64,000 nucleotides of DNA from the NCBI GenBank assembly GCA_905331475.1, contig CAJNYU010001352.1, forward strand, positions 32,513 to 96,512, given 5' to 3'. Shown one piece after another: positions 13,745 through 23,821 of the stretch (the first letter of the stretch is position 1; each line of letters opens with the position of its first letter). Position numbers and translations under genes: made by a program. Under the pieces are notes generated by a model that saw only the letters and a program-made list of their open reading frames with translations, was not told where the DNA came from and did not search any database. This DNA is from Rotaria socialis (lineage: Eukaryota > Rotifera > Eurotatoria > Philodinida > Philodinidae).

Positions 13745-13929
13745 ATTGAGGGTGTGGGTACGCGGGTGAGTCTGCATCATCTCTTCATCCGCAGCGACCT
13801 CTACGCCCACGCCCACTCTGTATGCAAATACTTTTTTTATGTGTGCTGCTTTTGGCCCGCAGATAAGAAGCAGTTGTCTGCTCTTTTTATAAGCTATAAA
13901 ACAGAAAGTAGCATCTTCATTTCTCAAAT

Positions 13930-15045
13930 TTGCATTAGGAACGCTTATGGTTCAATGGAAATTATTCAATAAAATTTAAAAAAATTAGTAAAACAATACG
14001 TGAAAAGTTATGGCTCTGTGAGTATATTACAAAAAATCCATCAGACTTCCTCAAGAAATGTATGCTGAGTACTCACAAAATATTCGATTATGCAAGATGA
14101 GTGCTGGATAATCGTACGCAGATACTCATATTTTAGTCGAATTATTACGAATGAGTACTCTCTTCATCATTACCTTTACTAGAGAAGATTTAACCTAATC
14201 TCGGCTAAATCAGTCGTGATATTTCAAGACTTTTCTGACTTTTCATTGCGAAGCAGTATAAAAATCCTCCGATTTCGTAGCCCGTGGTTGAAGAAATTGA
14301 ATTGTGGGATTTCTAGCTGGAAGTTTGCACAAAGATATGTCCGGTAACCCGTATAATCTTGTGAAAATCAATGCTATATGCCATGATTCGCGCTCGAGAT
14401 ATCATATTTTCAAGCGATATCATTCCGTTGCGCGAACTCTATGTCTAATGAATGGGCAACTTTTCAAAATATTTTGATTTTTAACTGCATTTCTATTCTG
14501 GAGTTTATTATTTTCAATGGTTAAAGTTACACTCTACTAACATTTTTTTTACCGAAAACCATTTAAAAAATACCTAATACTAATCTTCTTGGAAATGGAT
14601 AACAGATTCTGCTGATAGGCTACAGAAGATTGTTCTGTTGTTTTCACGTTGATATTCTTGCATTACGTGTATAACAGGAATGAGAGTATGTCTGAATGGC
14701 ATCATAAAAAATATCGGTGGCTCAGCTTGATATAATCGAAGTGGCAAGTGTATATCGATTCAGGTTCGCTAAGATTTGTCTGATTTACCGTAGAACAATT
14801 GCGTAGCTGTTCACAAGTTCACAAGTATCGAACTTAGTGATTAAGTGAAAATACTTAGAAACTGTCTGCGTCAGTTTTTCTTCTGTATAATATGATAAGA
14901 AAAAAGTAAAATATTGAACATAAAAATAAATTTGGTTAGTTTTGAATGAGTGAATAAGAAAATACGTTTCACTGTTAGAAACGCTCAGAAATCTTCTGGA
15001 AAACGATTATTGTCCTGCTGTTTCTAGTTCTATGATAGTACTAGT
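13930..15045. other. Intergenic, nothing recognisable
   Basis: AT-rich sequence without a coding frame, obvious repeat or RNA gene. It probably includes the 3' flank of the His-rich protein gene that is transcribed toward it. Confidence 0.5.
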
Positions 15046-15675
15046 TTAATCACGTGAATGGCTACGATGTCGCTCATGTTCGTGATGGTGTCCATGTTCA
15101 TTATGATGTCCATGCTCTTGATGATGACCATGATGATGCCCACGGTCATGTCCACGGTGATTTTCGTGATCATATCCGTGCCCTTCTGGGTACTGTTGAT
15201 ATTCTGAGTGATGTCCATGATTTTCGTAATGCCCATGTCCACCACCTTCGAAATGGGGAGGAGAGTAACCTTGATGAGCCTGTTCGCCCCACGGTTGTTG
15301 CATCATCCCATGTGGAGCATAGTTTTCATGAGGCGGCGACTGCGCATGAGGGACATAAGGAGATGGGTCTGCTTGATAGTTGTTGTATTGTGGCTGTCCA
15401 TAACCTTGTTGATAAGGGTTGTGTGGTGGAGGTTGTTGATATGGAGAACCGCCTTGATAGGAACTATAAGGTGGGGGTGGCCCTTCACAAGAAATACGAC
15501 CATAGTACTGTTTTTATTGATGCAAATTAAAATCAGTCCTACCTTGTGCTGGCCACTGATTTACAAGTTGTTGCTGAGGATGGGACCCATGTGGAGAAGA
15601 ATGTTGCGCATTCTGATCATGATGTTGACCACCACTACCTTCACCTTTATGCAATAGATTTTTTAAAAATGACAT
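15046..15675 (-). CDS. His/Pro/Tyr/Gly-rich disordered protein, 189 aa
   Basis: Two exons, 15675-15543 and 15482-15046, joined over a 60-bp GT-AG intron in a continuous frame of 190 codons. The protein starts MSFLKNLLHKGEG, then runs through Gln/His/Ser-rich sequence, a Pro/Tyr/Gln/Gly-rich middle with PPPPY and YQQGYGQPQYNNYQ-type segments, and ends in a dense histidine tail (for example HRGHDRGHHHGHHQEHGHH), closing HRSHSRD. No folded domain is evident, and low complexity dominates. A His tail of this kind can bind Zn, Ni or Cu ions; that role is inference. The N-terminus (M-x-F-x-K-x-L) resembles the start of the CipC-like protein at 60.8 kb, which also ends in a His-rich tail, so the two may be distant relatives or have converged. 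The opposite strand is also open here, but only as a mirror of the repeats. Confidence 0.72.
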
Positions 15676-18600
15676 CTAAAAGGAGAGTACATTAACCAAT
15701 CCGTGCACATAGAAAGCCAGTCAGTTTTCTGCTGTGAACTCATGCTTCTATTGAGGAACAATAAAATCAGTTTCTATACAGGTAGATAGGGCGAAAGAGA
15801 GAGTATTGGAATTGAATCAAACTCTTACACTTTATTTCGAAATATTTATAAATATTATCTTTAGTTTTCTATCGTTTTATTAGATACTTGCGACTGTAGA
15901 ACAATTAAAATGCTTTTATCTAGTTTCTAGTAATAATAAATTGAAGTCGATCGTTCGCTTGTTTGCATAATCGATAGGTATCAACTGGAAAAAGACTTAG
16001 TAAAATGATTCTCATAAAGTCGAAAGTGTCATATTCTTATTAATGATGGCAAAGGGCGAAAGACTAAAGCATGCCTCACTTGAAAAATAATACTTCTTCA
16101 ATTTCCGTTTTGTTTTACTATTTTGGTGACAAAACAGCAAGTGTTCAATAATTGAAAAATTTCTGAAGAACAACAATTCACTTAGTCTTCGTTACAGTTG
16201 AAACATCGATACAAGTAAGGAGAAAATTGATTAATCTTCTCGTGCCCTTTTACTCACTGGATACTTTGTCACCTCAAGCAAAATTCAGATACATCCAGAG
16301 AGAAAACTTGAGATGATATGAAAAATAGCAGAAATCCTACGGTGAAAAAGAAGTGACTCAAGAACACGGTGAATTTTGTGAGGAATGGAGTTTAGTAAAA
16401 TATTACTTTTCGCCGCGCACCTACTATGTATGAATACTAATGTTGACAGTATCATGGGCCAAATGTATAACGAAACCTTGTAGGATCTCTGAACAAACAA
16501 TCTAAGTGATAAAAAAAGCATTGAATTTTAACTCATATGTCAACCATTTATCTTTTCCTGTTGAAAAATTTGACTTCTATCCGAATTCGCGGCGAGAAAA
16601 TCCAATTGGCGCTCAAATGAAATAACTCGGGCGAATAGAAAACGAAGCCAGACTGTCATGATCCGTACGTACATGGCCGAATTTTATGAATTTGAGATGA
16701 AAACACTCATGAACATGATAGCTTGACACAAGTGTCAACTATTGAGATTTATATCGAGATATTTTTACAAAGGGTAACAGTGTGAGGCAGTTTTTTCAGA
16801 AAATTTCTTGTAATTCTATAGGAAATCACACTAGGCTCTAGATAACGAACAGAGCCACTCTATTCAGGATGAAATGAATGATATACATGCAAAGTTTTCG
16901 AAGTTTTGTGCATCCGGTAAGTGTGGAATCTCGTAATCGATAAAATCGAGATCATTTTATAATATTTTAATGGATCAATAGGTTGCTTATACTTGAATAG
17001 ATTGTTTTCGAATAATTCTAAATACGATGACACCCTTAATCGTCTAGAGACATGTGCGATTTCATCCGAAATCTGAACGAATCAAGTAATAAACATTGCC
17101 TCATGCTCCTTTAGCTTTTCTTAAAATATCGTTGGATCCATAACAGTTTACCAGTGTGAAAAATTGTCAGATTTTTTCAGAGTCTGATTCATCATTTAAC
17201 AGTATTTGAACATGCACTCCAAGACCATGACAATCTGATATTACCCGTTACTGGAATAGTCTTTTGTAAATTTTTTTGTTGGCTCTTTCTTAACTCGGAT
17301 TAGCATAGAACTTGAAATTCTCAGTAAATGAAATGCTATCAATCAGGATTAGCATGTAATTAGCTCAGATCCTAAATCTAATGAAGTCAAGCTACGGATT
17401 CTACAAGCGAATGAATCGACCTGTTTCTATTTTACAGATAATACAACCCTGATCGTTATTAACATACTTAAATTAATATTTTTCGCGATAGAGCGCAAGG
17501 AAACAAATTTTCGAACAGCTACTTTACTTTAGTTACTCTGAGAAGCATTAAAACATATCACCGCATTTTTGGCTAAAATCTGCTGAAAATATTCGGATCT
17601 GGCATGAATTGATCCGCGAATAATGTTGATTACCAGTATTTCTTATTTTTTAAGTTACAAGTTTTGTGAAGGTGGGGAAAAAAAGCGTTTCCCTTTCATA
17701 CCGACAGAGCGAATGAATCATAAGTTAGTTCTTTCCATCAGTCTTCTGTTAATCACATTATTTCTATGCAACATCGCAGTATAGATTTGATGACGATGAT
17801 TCATTACATTGTTTTGTTTTTTAATTTTTATGAGCTTCAGTCAATGTCTTTATCCACTTTCTTCCAGTAGGTCAATGTTTTCAATACTAGAAAAAGTTAA
17901 ATCGGGCAAATTTACGAAATTTTTATTGCGGATTTCAATCGGGCCATTTCATTTTCATTTCATTCAAAATAAAAAATTTATACCTTCAGGATACAAAAGC
18001 CTGACAAAAGAGAGGGAGTGTTGTTTAAATGTTGTCGAACGACCGAAATTTCCCATTGAGAAAAAAATGGAATTCTAAGAATGTTAGAACGCTGAGACGT
18101 GAAGTCTATGGTTCGCGTATACAAACGTCAGGAAGATAAAAATATAACCAAGTAAAAACACTTATTTCGTTAGCAATTCGAACAATAGCGGATGTTATAA
18201 AGTATGCATATGTACATTCTAAGATGGTAGGTTGACTGCTCAGTCTAACGAAAAGATCGTTGCGTGAGTACTGAGTGCGTTTCTTTAAAATAGGTGTTTA
18301 CTAACGAAAACGCATTTTTTGCTTACCTTTGAGTATAGTCAACAATACTATCGATCAATGACGATGAAATGATTGCTTTTTATTTTCTATTTCATGTTCT
18401 GTCGTTTGAAGAACAGCTAGTAAATTAATTCAAGAGTGCACACCGAGCGAGAGAGAGAGAGCGTAGGTAACAAAAATGCGCAGGTGCTTTCATGCCGGTT
18501 CAGAAATTACTTTGGCACGAAATCAATTCAATTTTTCTGACTCTGATGAATTGGACAGCCACTGAATCAATTTTGCTTCCTTAAGATTTCAGTTCAGTAT

Positions 18601-19400
18601 GAAAATCATGAATTTGAAGTAAGATATCACCAAAAGTCTGATTTACACATAGGTGCTTGATCAAATTATATATGAATGCATTTGTCTACATGATTTGTGA
18701 TTATTCCTTTAATTTTACTGCCAATCCGTAGTGTTGCCTGACTTTTTTTATTTTTGTGCAAAATATATATTTAGTCAACGTAAACATTTCTTCAAATCAA
18801 TCGCACAAGAAGAAACATCAGTCGCATGTTTTTTTTATTGACAACTGTGACAACTTCGAGCATTGATTCAACATGAAATGTTTTTAATTTATTTGTAGTG
18901 TGCTACTGTATACTGGCTTGTAAGTTTAATATAGAGTAAAATAGAAGGAAAAGAAAGAAAAAGAACTTTCGTAACGGTTATTCATGCTCAAATTGAGAAA
19001 GGCAACAGTACTGTTACATAATAAGTCATGAGGATGATTCCTCATCTCTGATAAGTGCTGTCTGATATCGTGTTGCGTTATAATTGTTTCGTTCTTTCTT
19101 TCGTTTCTCTTGACTCATGTTGATTTTCTTTATTCTTGTTATTCTCTCTTTATTTTTCTCTTCATCAACAAAAGAAGATCGTCCTGTTGTTTGCTTTTTT
19201 CGTCGACACAGTCGACTCACTTTAGCTTTTTTGTAAAATAAAGATTTATTCGCCTATTTTCTCCTAACTGAGAAACAAGCAAAACTTATTAATATATTTA
19301 ACGAGTACATATTGAATTAGACATGATAAATAAGGCTGAAAAAGCCATTTGATTAGAAATTCGAAGAGATTTAGAAAGAAGCCCCTATTTATGATTAGAT
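15676..19400. other. Gene-poor region, nothing firmly recognised
   Basis: No conserved protein could be read on either strand. A GA-rich microsatellite lies at about 18447-18463. On the minus strand at about 19026-19250 a Lys/Arg-rich open stretch of some 75 codons ends at a stop (19026-19028). It has a coding-like, strongly charged composition but no recognisable family and no clear start, so it is only noted here. The 5' flank of the His-rich gene lies at the left edge. Confidence 0.4.
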
Positions 19401-19965
19401 ATTGGACAGAAGAAAGAAAACCTTCGAACTCGTCGAAGATGAATCACAAATATAACATCAGCAAGCTTCCGATGACCAGTGACCAAGAATTTTAATCAAA
19501 TAAGTTGCTAGTCCAACTTTTGCTACCGTTGAAGTGAAACCAAGACTTCGAGAATGTTCCAAATCAAGAGAACCACTGATCGCTAAGCTCAATATTACTT
19601 TTCTTAAGCATTTTACAAATTCTGGTCCAGTTAGACCACATCCAGTCGACAAAATAAGCAATGGATATGAGTTTGATGATAGATACCTAAATAGTTTCGA
19701 TCTGCATTGGACATATGTACGAAGATATCTTCTTGGATATAAATAATTATGTGTACTGTAATAACGAAAGCAAAACATCAAACTTACATCAACAAATTTT
19801 GGAGCGTTGCAACAGAAAAGTAGTCGAATTACGATTTAAACGTATATCAGAAAATGTTACATTGCATGAAGCGTTATATTTATTGACCTTGAATTCACCA
19901 GGACGTAGAAAGCCGTAGAAAGTGCGGGTGTGGGTGTGGGTGTGAGCGACTAATAAATAATACAC
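19400..19965 (-). pseudogene. Decayed tyrosine recombinase (DIRS/Ngaro or Crypton-type element fragment)
   Basis: Minus-strand translation shows the core of a tyrosine recombinase in broken frames. An arginine-bearing segment, FLRPGEFKVNKYNAS, is followed by a strand ending FLLQRSKIC at about 19950-19790. A helix-rich segment LTGPEFVKCLRKVIL comes next. Then comes the H-x-x-R-type box HSRSLGFTSTVAKVGLATYL, followed by IKILGHWSSEAC, an in-frame TGA (19458-19460) and CYICDSSS, which lines up with the usual final YIRT active-site region of the family. One frame change lies near 19785 and the N-terminal half of the enzyme is missing. This fold is used by DIRS/Ngaro retroelements and Cryptons; without a reverse transcriptase or repeats I cannot say which. 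The upstream end stops at telomere-like repeats. It is clearly inactive. Confidence 0.72.
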
Positions 19966-19982
19966 TCCATACACCCACACCC
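19926..19982. repeat. Telomere-like TGTGGG tracts in head-to-head orientation
   Basis: Positions 19926-19944 read as three GGGTGT-type units on the plus strand. After a 26-bp junction, 19971-19982 carries the complementary CCCACA-type units, so two G-rich arrays face each other. TGTGGG is, as I recall, the telomeric repeat reported for the bdelloid Adineta vaga. The left tract abuts the broken 5' end of the recombinase fragment. The short length means chance cannot be excluded. Confidence 0.5.
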
Positions 19983-20332
19983 TTTGTCTCCATGTTAATC
20001 ATTAATTATATTAGTTGAAGAAGCATAGAATATCACAGAAAAAAGAGGATTATCTTTATAATGACTTTATCACTGCAAATGAAGTAAAGTTTCTTTAATC
20101 TTTCTCTTGGCGAATATAGACATCCACTACTCATTTGAGATTACCCGAAGTCAAGAACAAATTAAAATGCGTTATTATCTACGGATTCTTTCATTCACTG
20201 TACTTCGTGATGTAGTATAAAAATATAAAAAAGTTTTCTCTTTATTATTCACTGCCTGAACGTATCGCTACATGTCTAGTATAAATTGTTTTTTAACCTT
20301 AACATTTTTTTTTCAAATTATCTTCAATAACT
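19983..20332. other. Intergenic, nothing seen
   Basis: AT-rich spacer between the telomere-like tracts and the dead receptor gene. No coding frame or repeat was noticed. Confidence 0.5.
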
Positions 20333-21165
20333 ATGAATGAGAGTTCAATTGTGACACTCAGCATAATGATCAGTGGTATAACCTTACACGTTCCTTGTTT
20401 CACCATCGTTCTTGAAACATTGAGTAGTTTTTGCAATCTCTTAACATTCACATCAATAGAGTTGCGTAAAAATGCATATGGCTTTTACTTCTTATGCTCA
20501 TCAATATTCGACTTGATGTATATAATGTTTGGTGATTTAACAAATCTCATGAGCGATCACTATTCCTTTTTATTACCGAGTAAATCTGCTATTTATTGCA
20601 AAGGGTGAACATCTCTGGCGATTGTAATGCCAGTATTGGCTATGTTTATTTTATGGTGCTTTCATCAATTAATCGATATTTACTAACATCAAACTCGAGA
20701 AGATGGAATAAATTCAGCAATATTTCGATCGATCACGACATTGCACTTTTCAGTATTATTTTCTGGATGCTATTTTTTTGTCCATCACTCATTTATATTG
20801 ATTTGCAATTAGTAGATCCCAATAAGAATATTTACGCATGTATACCTAAACCTCACATTTATACAATATTTGTTACTATATGCCGCCTTTTTTTCATACA
20901 ATTTTAGCGTATACGATTATGTTCTTTCAAATTGGTGTAGGGATAATATTGGCTTTATTTCGATCTCTCTACTTAGCATATAGTTTACTCTCGGCAAATA
21001 TGCCAAAAAGTGCTTACAGGATGACTGTTGAATAATTTTTGAATCGATTTTCTCTTACTATATATTATTTCAATTTCGCAAAATCCTTTCCTGTCAATAT
21101 TTTGACATCTTTCGTGGACGTTTGATTCATACATAGAAACATTTGAAAGAAAGTAAATCTTTTAA
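20333..21165 (+). pseudogene. Class A (rhodopsin-like) GPCR pseudogene
   Basis: Starts MNESSIVTLSIMISGITLH and reads as a receptor: a first hydrophobic helix, then IELRKNAYGFYFLCSSIFDL (the loop after TM1 into TM2), then a stop at 20606. The frame changes at about 20596-20608 into a TM3/TM4-like segment with SSINRYLLTSNSRRWNKFS, which stands where the DRY-type box and second intracellular loop belong. The frame breaks again near 20905, continuing with a TM5-like helix (AYTIMFFQIGVGIILALFR) to a stop at 21032. A TM7-like remnant (YYFNFAKSFPVNILTS) reaches about 21110. The layout resembles the large neuropeptide-receptor-like family expanded in bdelloids. Several frameshifts and stops rule out a working receptor. 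There is no introns-only explanation, because splice signals are missing at the breaks. Confidence 0.72.
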
Positions 21166-21169
21166 ATTA

Positions 21170-22856
21170 GAAGTCATATAGCATGCATTACCTGTAAAAT
21201 TAGTTGCATTTAGAGGATGTGAATGATGCAGCATTAAAGCATGTCGTCTTCGCAACCTTTCATGCAAAGGAACTAGGAAACCACATTCAATGCTAACACT
21301 CACTTGAGCTTATTAGATTCATAAAGAGACCTTGCTAAGAGTAAAATTAATCGCAGAAGGTACATACTGATGAGTTGCTAGAGTGAATGCATGGATATTT
21401 CGTTGAATTTTCGAGTTATTTTGATGTATTTTCTGGAAATTCATTTATTGTCATTTGGATCTGCAATGTTATCTTAGTAGATATTATTGATGATGCTTAT
21501 TTTTTTTTTAATTTCTAATTAAGGTAATCAAGAACTACCAACACAAACTATCCGATAACGTCAAAATGAGCCTGAACTGTCTGCTATCACTCATTAATAT
21601 TACTCGGAATAATCGTGCTATCCCGAATGAGGATCAATATTCATCATGTGACTTAATGTAAATATGCTTTTGAGTCTATATATCACCTGTCTCAATATTG
21701 CATCTTGTGAATTTTTATCGTAGATGTTTTTCTCTTTAATAAGGATCGGAAAAAACAAGTAATTCTAGATTAAGGTTTGAACTACTTGTCAGTTTATATT
21801 GAAGAAAGGCTTTTTCAAATAAAAGCAATAATCATATTCAATAAATAGTCGTCATACAACTGGATGAAATATTTTCGAAACATTACATTGTTTACTAGTT
21901 GAATAATTAAAAATATAATGTAAGCGAAGTACGGATTTTTTTATTACGAATGCCGATCCGCGAGTACGAGTATAAGTACCAAGCCTTCAGTATCAGTAAT
22001 ACCTCAAGTAATGCACACAAACAAATACAATGCCCCTCACTTCTATTTATTATCCGCAGCTTGGAAACTTTTTTGAAAAGAAGCATCTTTCATTATTGAT
22101 TAGTTGAGAGAAAACAGGACTCCCGAAACCATTTTCATTCTGTAGTAAAAATGACGAAATGCTTAGCAACGAAGTTTACTTTACTTGTATAAAATAGAAT
22201 TTTCAAGCAATATTTTTTAAGTTACACAAATATTATCTCTTTTGCTATTGTTATTTCTTCAGGCATATTTAGAAGAGCTACCAACAAATAGAAGTTTGAA
22301 GTCTAAACAAACGATTATGCAATTGTGACCGAAATGGAGCTTGTACAGGTCTTACAATAGATTCTACTTCACAAGCTACGAATTTAATAGTGAACATCTG
22401 TAAAGCATGCTATAATAAATAGATTTCTGCTTAGATAAAGATTACCTGTTGTAGTTTAGATTCGAATAAGTGTCAAAAACAATTTACTGGTGACATTTTA
22501 ACAGCTTGATTCAGCAAATATTGAAATGAACACAATAGAAAACATTTATGAAATGCAGAGTTAGCGTGGGAAAGAGACATTTCGCACTAACTTTTCATTA
22601 CGATTTCCCGACACATAAAAACATACATGCTCTTTGGAATGACAAAAATTTAAAATAAGCAGGATGTTCGGAATGAAATGTGGACAACGTTCATTCCGAT
22701 TTCCCTGTATTTTTTTAATTACGATATCCTGACCAACATGTGTTACGTACTCCTGGTAAATGTTTTTAAAGGCAAAAGTCAATTCCGAGCAGCTCAACGG
22801 ATTACCGGGTGCTCGGGACACTGGTACGAAATGTCTTCGTCCCGTTAGCGTATGCC
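21170..22856. other. Non-coding region
   Basis: No gene recognised. The right end (22561-22821) is open on the minus strand just downstream of the C39-like gene. It contains two imperfect copies of a ttcattncgatttccc motif (about 22592 and 22691), so it reads as repeat-derived or 3' flank rather than coding. Confidence 0.45.
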
Positions 22857-23821
22857 TCAGATAGGTACACAGCGATAGTAGGTTGAACCATTCGACGGAA
22901 TTCCTTCTGGGTCGACATACGAGTAAGTGTCACTCTCAGCTCGAAATTCGTGACGACTATGATAATTAGAACGAAGGAATGCTTCATTATCACCCGATTC
23001 TGGCACTTGTTTGTAGGAATTGTAGCGTAGGATGGCATAATTTCGACCACGTACAAGAGTAAACACGGCGATAGTACCTTGCATTATAACTGGACTAGCA
23101 CCCGTTGATAAATTTGGCTCATGTGACATGCTGACCTTAAGACGAACAGGTACTGTAGTCTTTTGTTCATCTTTAATCCCTAAAATGGCATAGCCGTAAT
23201 TGATTTGTTGTGGAAGACAGCCACCAGTGTCGGTCGTACTCTTGCATGTTCTTCTAGTCTTAACCATATCATTTGTGCCGAGTTGTCGTTCGAGAAGTTT
23301 CAAATCGAATAAATTGTAGAATAGAAGTGCATCTTGTGGATCATATTTGTCATCGGATTCACTATATTGAATCCCAATTGCAGGCATAATATGATCGTAA
23401 TCATCATCTATTTCTTCTGTATCGGCAATATAAACGGCAATAATACATGGATGCCGTTGTACAAGATGTTTTTTGAGCCACATGCAGTGTCGCTGAAATT
23501 GAGGTTGCGCTTCCTCTTTAAAATTCCATTTCTCAAACTTGAAAAGAAGAGTTTCAAGAGTATCCGCATCGTTTCCATCATCCGTTATTAATAGTTCTCC
23601 TTCATTAATCGAACGTGTTAACTGTTGTGAGATCCAACAACCATAGTACAAACCTAAACAAATACGTATATGCGAAGAAAATATGCAGATCATGATTCAT
23701 GAAATAATAACATACCAATAGATTGAAGTGCAGTTTCACCGCAAAATCCATGTCCATTTTCCCATTGTGTTCTTGGCTCAATGTCGAGAATCACACGCTT
23801 TTTTTCTTTTTCTCCACTCAT
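22857..23821 (-). CDS. Papain-fold C39-like peptidase family protein, 300 aa
   Basis: Two exons, 23821-23716 and 23653-22857, with a 62-bp intron in continuous frame. The protein begins MSGEKEKKRVILDIEPRTQ without a signal peptide. It shows a cysteine-protease-like nucleophile segment, GFCGETALQSIGLYYG (Cys27 followed by a helix), and a His-containing strand YDHIMPAIGIQY (His123), the order expected for the C39 bacteriocin-processing-like or papain-like fold. The C-terminal half is less clear: Tyr/Asn-rich with ISMSHEP-type and RYNSYKQVP strands and no membrane segment. Proteins of this shape (Cys-Gly-Glu helix, Asp-His strand) occur in algae, oomycetes, fungi and bacteria, mostly uncharacterised. 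The family assignment rests on the two motifs only, and the substrate is unknown. It could be a non-catalytic member. Confidence 0.7.

Noticed and set aside
15054..15657. Long Asp/His/Val-rich and Met-rich open frames on the plus strand
   Set aside because: They are mirrors of the low-complexity His/Pro-rich gene on the minus strand, whose exons splice cleanly.
22561..22821. 86-codon minus-strand frame after the C39-like gene
   Set aside because: Contains repeated GNRNE-type units made by short DNA repeats and no domain; it lies after a clear stop.
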